From Pelethousia sp002409725 (GTDB taxonomy: Bacteria; Bacillota; Clostridia; Christensenellales; CAG-138), in the NCBI GenBank assembly GCA_937915455.1, contig CALDNN010000216.1, positions 1-6,861 of the forward strand: a DNA stretch of 6,861 nucleotides, written 5' to 3'. A program made the translations under genes and the position numbers. Position 1 is the first letter of the stretch. The number at the start of each line of letters is the position of its first letter. Below the pieces are notes generated by a model. That model saw only the letters and a program-made list of their open reading frames with translations. It did no database searches and was not told the DNA's origin. Of the stretch, positions 4,344 through 6,861 are shown piece after piece.

Positions 4344-6257
4344 TTACTCGATCCTGGTCAGCAGCAGGCCCGTCATAGGGGGCAGCCGCAGGTATAACTC
4401 GCCGTTCTTGGCCCGAAACTCCCGGCCACCGGCCGCATCCCGGTAAAGCCCATCCAGCCAGAGCCGGTTCACATCCGGCCCTTGGGTAAAATGGTTCACG
4501 CTCAGCACGCCTTGGTAGGGCTCGAGCGAGCGGTTCACCAGCAACGCCGCGCCGCTGTGACCCTCGCAGCGCAGGGCCGTGAATACATCCGGCGCGGGCG
4601 CGGCCATGCCGCAGCCGCCGCGATACAGCGCCGGGCAGCTTTGGCGGGCTGCGGAAACCGCCCTGTAAAACGCCAGCAAATCATCATCCTCCCGGCCCCA
4701 AGGGTAGGTCTTGCGGTTGAAGGGATCCGCCATGCCCGTGAGGCCGGCCTCGTCCCCATAATACACGCAGGGTACGCCGGGCAGGCCGAATTGGATCAGA
4801 ACGCCCAGCTTTAATCGCGCCCTGGCCAGCACCGCCGCTTCCGCCCCGGGCTTCCACGCGGCCTGCTCCTTGCGGGTTAGCGCATCCCGGTGAGGCGCGC
4901 CGGCCAGCGCCGTGCGCGCTCTGATGGTATCGTGGCTGCCCAGAATGTTGAGCTGAGCCTCGTAAAAGGGTTTGGGGTAGTTCTCCATCAGGTCCATCAG
5001 GCGATCCACCAAGTCCGCAGCCGTGCCGCCGCCCAGCAGGAAGGAGAGCACCGCGTCCTTAAAGGGGTAGCCCATGGCGCTGTCCAGCTCGTGGCCATCC
5101 ACATACTTGCGCCGCCGGCCAAAGCCTTCTTTATTGGAAGCGTCATCCCAGACCTCGCCCAGGAGCACGGCCTCCGGATCGAGGGCCTTAAGCTTTTCGC
5201 GCAGAAAAGCGATAAAATCATCCGGCAGCTCATCCGCTACATCCAGGCGCCAGCTCGTTGCGCCCAGCGCGCCGTAGTGCGCAAGAACATCGGCTATAAA
5301 GGCCATATAGCTCGGCTCGCTCTCGTTGACCTCGGGAAGGGAGCGGAAGCCCCACCAGCAGCGGTAATCATCCGGATAGCGCTTGAAATCATACCAGGCG
5401 CGGTAGGGGGAATGCGGATCGGAACACGCGCCGCCCCCATAAACGCCTTTGGCGTCGAAATAGACGCTGTCGTCCCCGGTGTGGGAGAACACGCCGTCCA
5501 GCATCACCCGCATGCCGTAGCCCGCCGCCGCCTCGATGAGCGCCCGAAGATCTTCCTCCGTGCCCAGGATGGGGTCTACCTTAAGGTAATCCGACGTGTT
5601 GTAGCGGTGGTTGGAGGGGGAGAGGAATACGGGGTTGATGTATAGGCAGGTAACGCCCAAAGAGGCGAGGTACGGCAGCTTTTCGCGGATGCCTGCGAGG
5701 TTGCCGCCAAAGAAATCGCAGGGATCGTAATCCTTGGAGCCGGGCAGAGGCAGGTAAAGCGGCTCCTCCTGCCAATCTTCGTGCAGCAGCACCCGGTGCC
5801 CCAGGGCCTTGTGTTCCTCCACGCCCAGGATATTCCCGCTGCGGAAAAACCGATCCGGGAAGATCTGGTAAGCCACGCCCTTGCGGAACCAGGCCGGGGT
5901 TTCAAAGGCGGGGTCGTACACCGTGAGCTGCCAGGAGGGGGGCTGTTCGTCATAGAAGCGGCCGGGGCCGCCATAGCCTTTCTGTACGCCGTAATAGCGC
6001 CTGCCCTCAGGGCCATCCCAAATAAAATGATACCAGATCAGGCCGGGGGCCTCTGCCGGGAGGATGAATTCCACCGTCTCCCCGGCGCGCTCGCCCCGTA
6101 TCAGGCGCTCCTGGCCATCGAGCCAGAGGCGCAGGGTGAGCCGCCCAGATCCCTTTATTTCTGCCAGGATGCGCACCTGCTCCCCGGCCTTCACGGCCCC
6201 AAAGGGTGCGCGGTAGCGCAGCCGCCTGGAATCGTGATAAACATAGTTTTCGTTCAT
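4344..6257 (-). CDS. Glycoside hydrolase family 13 enzyme (cytoplasmic alpha-amylase / neopullulanase-like)
   Basis: This 637-residue enzyme has an N-terminal beta-sandwich (about 7-115), a (beta/alpha)8 barrel (about 125-545) and a C-terminal beta domain (about 555-637). The GH13 motifs are all intact: region I DGVFSH (254-259); region II WRLDVADE (336-343) with nucleophile Asp339; region III LGEVWDD (366-372) with acid/base Glu368; region IV ILGSHDT (438-444) with His442 and Asp443. Region V reads LPEVN (307-311), where neopullulanases have MPKLN. The N-terminal domain and overall length fit the neopullulanase/cyclomaltodextrinase side of the family, which hydrolyses alpha-1,4 (and some alpha-1,6) bonds of maltodextrins, cyclodextrins or pullulan. 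There is no signal peptide, so it should act on imported oligosaccharides. No transporter is in the window. No Shine-Dalgarno precedes the ATG, which lies within a few bases of the predicted transcription start. Confidence 0.94.
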   Translation of the reverse strand: MNENYVYHDSRRLRYRAPFGAVKAGEQVRILAEIKGSGRLTLRLWLDGQERLIRGERAGETVEFILPAEAPGLIWYHFIWDGPEGRRYYGVQKGYGGPGRFYDEQPPSWQLTVYDPAFETPAWFRKGVAYQIFPDRFFRSGNILGVEEHKALGHRVLLHEDWQEEPLYLPLPGSKDYDPCDFFGGNLAGIREKLPYLASLGVTCLYINPVFLSPSNHRYNTSDYLKVDPILGTEEDLRALIEAAAGYGMRVMLDGVFSHTGDDSVYFDAKGVYGGGACSDPHSPYRAWYDFKRYPDDYRCWWGFRSLPEVNESEPSYMAFIADVLAHYGALGATSWRLDVADELPDDFIAFLREKLKALDPEAVLLGEVWDDASNKEGFGRRRKYVDGHELDSAMGYPFKDAVLSFLLGGGTAADLVDRLMDLMENYPKPFYEAQLNILGSHDTIRARTALAGAPHRDALTRKEQAAWKPGAEAAVLARARLKLGVLIQFGLPGVPCVYYGDEAGLTGMADPFNRKTYPWGREDDDLLAFYRAVSAARQSCPALYRGGCGMAAPAPDVFTALRCEGHSGAALLVNRSLEPYQGVLSVNHFTQGPDVNRLWLDGLYRDAAGGREFRAKNGELYLRLPPMTGLLLTRIE

Positions 6258-6264
6258 GGCTTTT

Positions 6265-6292
6265 ATTTTAGCACAAAACCCCCGGGGAACAA
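6265..6292 (-). promoter_or_regulatory. Amylase promoter (leaderless transcript predicted)
   Basis: The minus strand carries TGCTAAAAT (6273-6265), an extended -10, with TTGTTC (6292-6287) 16 bp upstream as a weak -35. The expected start, about 7 nt after the -10, is at 6258 or 6257, which is the base before, or the A of, the amylase ATG. The bases between -10 and ATG (AAAAGCC) contain no Shine-Dalgarno. Confidence 0.6.
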
Positions 6293-6305
6293 CGGCTTTT
6301 GCAAC

Positions 6306-6316
6306 ATTGTCACAAT
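6306..6316. promoter_or_regulatory. 11-bp palindrome upstream of the amylase -35 (candidate operator)
   Basis: ATTGT-C-ACAAT is a perfect 5+1+5 inverted repeat about 14 bp upstream of the amylase -35, i.e. about -49 to -59 from the predicted start. That is a usual place for an activator. It lacks the central CG of LacI-type (MalR, CcpA) sites, and I cannot name a regulator. Confidence 0.35.
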
Positions 6317-6330
6317 TTCGCCGAGCGCCT

Positions 6331-6397
6331 GCCCTACGCGAGCGGTCCTACGCAGGTGGCGGCCCTACGCAGGCGGCGGCCCTACGCGGGCGGCGTA
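6331..6397. repeat. Short tandem repeat array (CCTACGC core, 14-17 bp period)
   Basis: CCTACGC starts at 6333, 6347, 6364 and 6381, spaced 14, 17 and 17 bp. The full 17-bp unit is CCTACGC(A/G)GG(C/T)GGCGGC with small changes; the first copy is shorter and diverged. The array lies between the amylase and the lytTR gene, about 75-140 bp upstream of the amylase ATG. Identical phase over 17 bp puts the sites about 1.6 helical turns apart. There are no unique spacers, so it is not CRISPR. It could be a set of regulator sites or a simple slippage repeat. Confidence 0.75.
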
Positions 6398-6516
6398 CTC
6401 GGGGCACAGCCTTTGGGATAATTGTTAAGCGAGAAGGCCGTTTGTTGTCTTCAGCGCTTTTTATGCCCTTTTCGGTGCGGCTTGGGGGCCAAAATCGACC
6501 GCTTATGCATCCGGGC
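6398..6516. other. Remainder of the divergent intergenic region, no gene seen
   Basis: The region between the amylase and lytTR starts is 318 bp (6258-6575). Besides the promoters, palindrome and repeats listed separately, I see no coding frame with a credible start and ribosome site. A second extended -10 candidate on the plus strand (TGGGATAAT, 6414-6422) has no good -35. The 10-mer GTTAAGCGAG occurs at 6424-6433 and again at 6559-6568. Confidence 0.5.
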
Positions 6517-6545
6517 GAGACAAAAAACCGTTTCTTCGCTATACT
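6517..6545 (+). promoter_or_regulatory. Probable promoter of the lytTR-family gene
   Basis: GAGACA (6517-6522, 4/6) and TATACT (6540-6545, 5/6) are separated by 17 bp. The start would be near 6552, giving a leader of about 24 nt. The -10 is not extended. A second copy of GTTAAGCGAG lies in this leader at 6559-6568. Confidence 0.5.
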
Positions 6546-6575
6546 GGCAGCATAAGAAGTTAAGCGAGGTGGCGC

Positions 6576-6861
6576 ATGAAGATTATGCTGGAACAGGCCG
6601 CCCTGGCCGAGCCGGAGGTGTGCATTCGCGGGGAGCTGGCTAGCCCCCAGGTCACGGCCCTCATCGCCGCCCTGCAGCGCGTGGGCGGGCTGGGGAAGAT
6701 ATTCCTCTACCGGGATGAGCGGGAGTATCCCTTCGACCCGGGGGAGATCAGCTTCTTTGAGGCCCGGGGCAGCAAGGTATACGCCCGCTGCGGCGGGGAG
6801 GAATATGAAACGCGGCATAAGCTCTACGAGCTGTGCGAGCTGCTGGCCTGTAAAGGCTTCG
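6576..6861 (+). CDS. LytTR family DNA-binding regulator, 5' part (C-terminus outside window)
   Basis: The frame is open from the ATG at 6576 to the window edge (95 residues). It begins MKIMLEQ...EPEVCIRGEL, followed by KIFLYRDEREYPFDPGEISF (41-60), FEARGSKVYARC (61-72) and YETRHKLYELCELL (77-90). This matches the short LytTR proteins of Bacillota (about 140-150 aa), in which a small N-terminal region precedes a single LytTR DNA-binding domain with no response-regulator receiver. Such genes are often followed by a DUF3021 membrane protein, which would lie beyond the window. The helix after GF and the R-x-S-K-S segment are not included. The start is supported by GAGGTGG 3-4 nt upstream and a promoter at 6517-6545. 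LytTR proteins bind direct repeats, and autoregulation is common in the group. Truncation is due to the window edge. Confidence 0.88.
   Translation, partial: MKIMLEQAALAEPEVCIRGELASPQVTALIAALQRVGGLGKIFLYRDEREYPFDPGEISFFEARGSKVYARCGGEEYETRHKLYELCELLACKGF

Noticed and set aside
4890..5645. Open frame on the plus strand (251 codons) inside the amylase
   Set aside because: It is antisense to the conserved catalytic barrel, resembles no known protein and has no promoter or Shine-Dalgarno.
6258..6320. CcpA (cre) site at the amylase promoter
   Set aside because: No stretch fits the cre consensus with its central CG; the nearby palindrome is of another type.
6331..6397. CRISPR array
   Set aside because: Repeats are directly adjacent (14-17 bp period) with no unique spacers, and there is no cas gene.
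6527..6564. Canonical LytTR direct-repeat site pair (6527-6535 and 6556-6564)
   Set aside because: Each 9-mer fits 8 of 9 consensus positions, but they are 29 bp apart instead of about 21-22, so the pair is not convincing.

Overview
The window looks like chromosomal DNA of a GC-rich member of the Bacillota, most likely a Clostridia-type anaerobe (Christensenellales or Oscillospirales are guesses). The basis is gene content: a DegV protein, MscS followed by DUF951, a YitT transporter, QueT, a short DUF1858 protein, a cytoplasmic GH13 amylase and a LytTR regulator are all typical of that group. Shine-Dalgarno sites are strong (AAGGAGG type) and promoters are sigma-A-like, several with an extended -10 (TGnTAnAAT). 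I saw no phage, insertion sequence, CRISPR array, tRNA or rRNA.

Layout: (1) 1-291, minus: 5' part of a degV gene cut by the window edge, with a near-consensus promoter at 373-401. (2) 532-2123, plus: a tightly packed three-gene operon of an MscS channel, the small DUF951 protein, and a signal-peptidase-I-like membrane protein (ATGA overlap). (3) 2228-3094, plus: a YitT-family membrane protein behind its own promoter and a terminator-like leader hairpin. (4) 3154-6257, minus: four co-directional genes, in transcription order a GH13 alpha-amylase/neopullulanase-like enzyme, a two-TM zinc-ribbon membrane protein, a DUF1858 CxxC protein and a QueT transporter; the last two overlap as TAATG and probably have their own extended -10 promoter. 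(5) 6258-6575: a divergent intergenic region holding the amylase promoter, an 11-bp palindrome, a short tandem repeat array and a promoter for (6) 6576 to the end, plus: the 5' part of a LytTR-family regulator.

The genes are mostly housekeeping or accessory functions: osmotic safety valve, lipid handling, maltodextrin breakdown and uptake of queuosine precursor. They do not form one pathway. The most unusual item is the protein encoded at 1581-2123. It keeps the fold signatures of type I signal peptidase, but both residues of the Ser/Lys catalytic dyad read as glycine, so it may be a pseudoenzyme working with an MscS channel and DUF951. The second is the amylase promoter, whose -10 lies so close to the ATG that the mRNA should be leaderless; no Shine-Dalgarno is present. 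Several promoters also carry perfect palindromes at or near their core elements.
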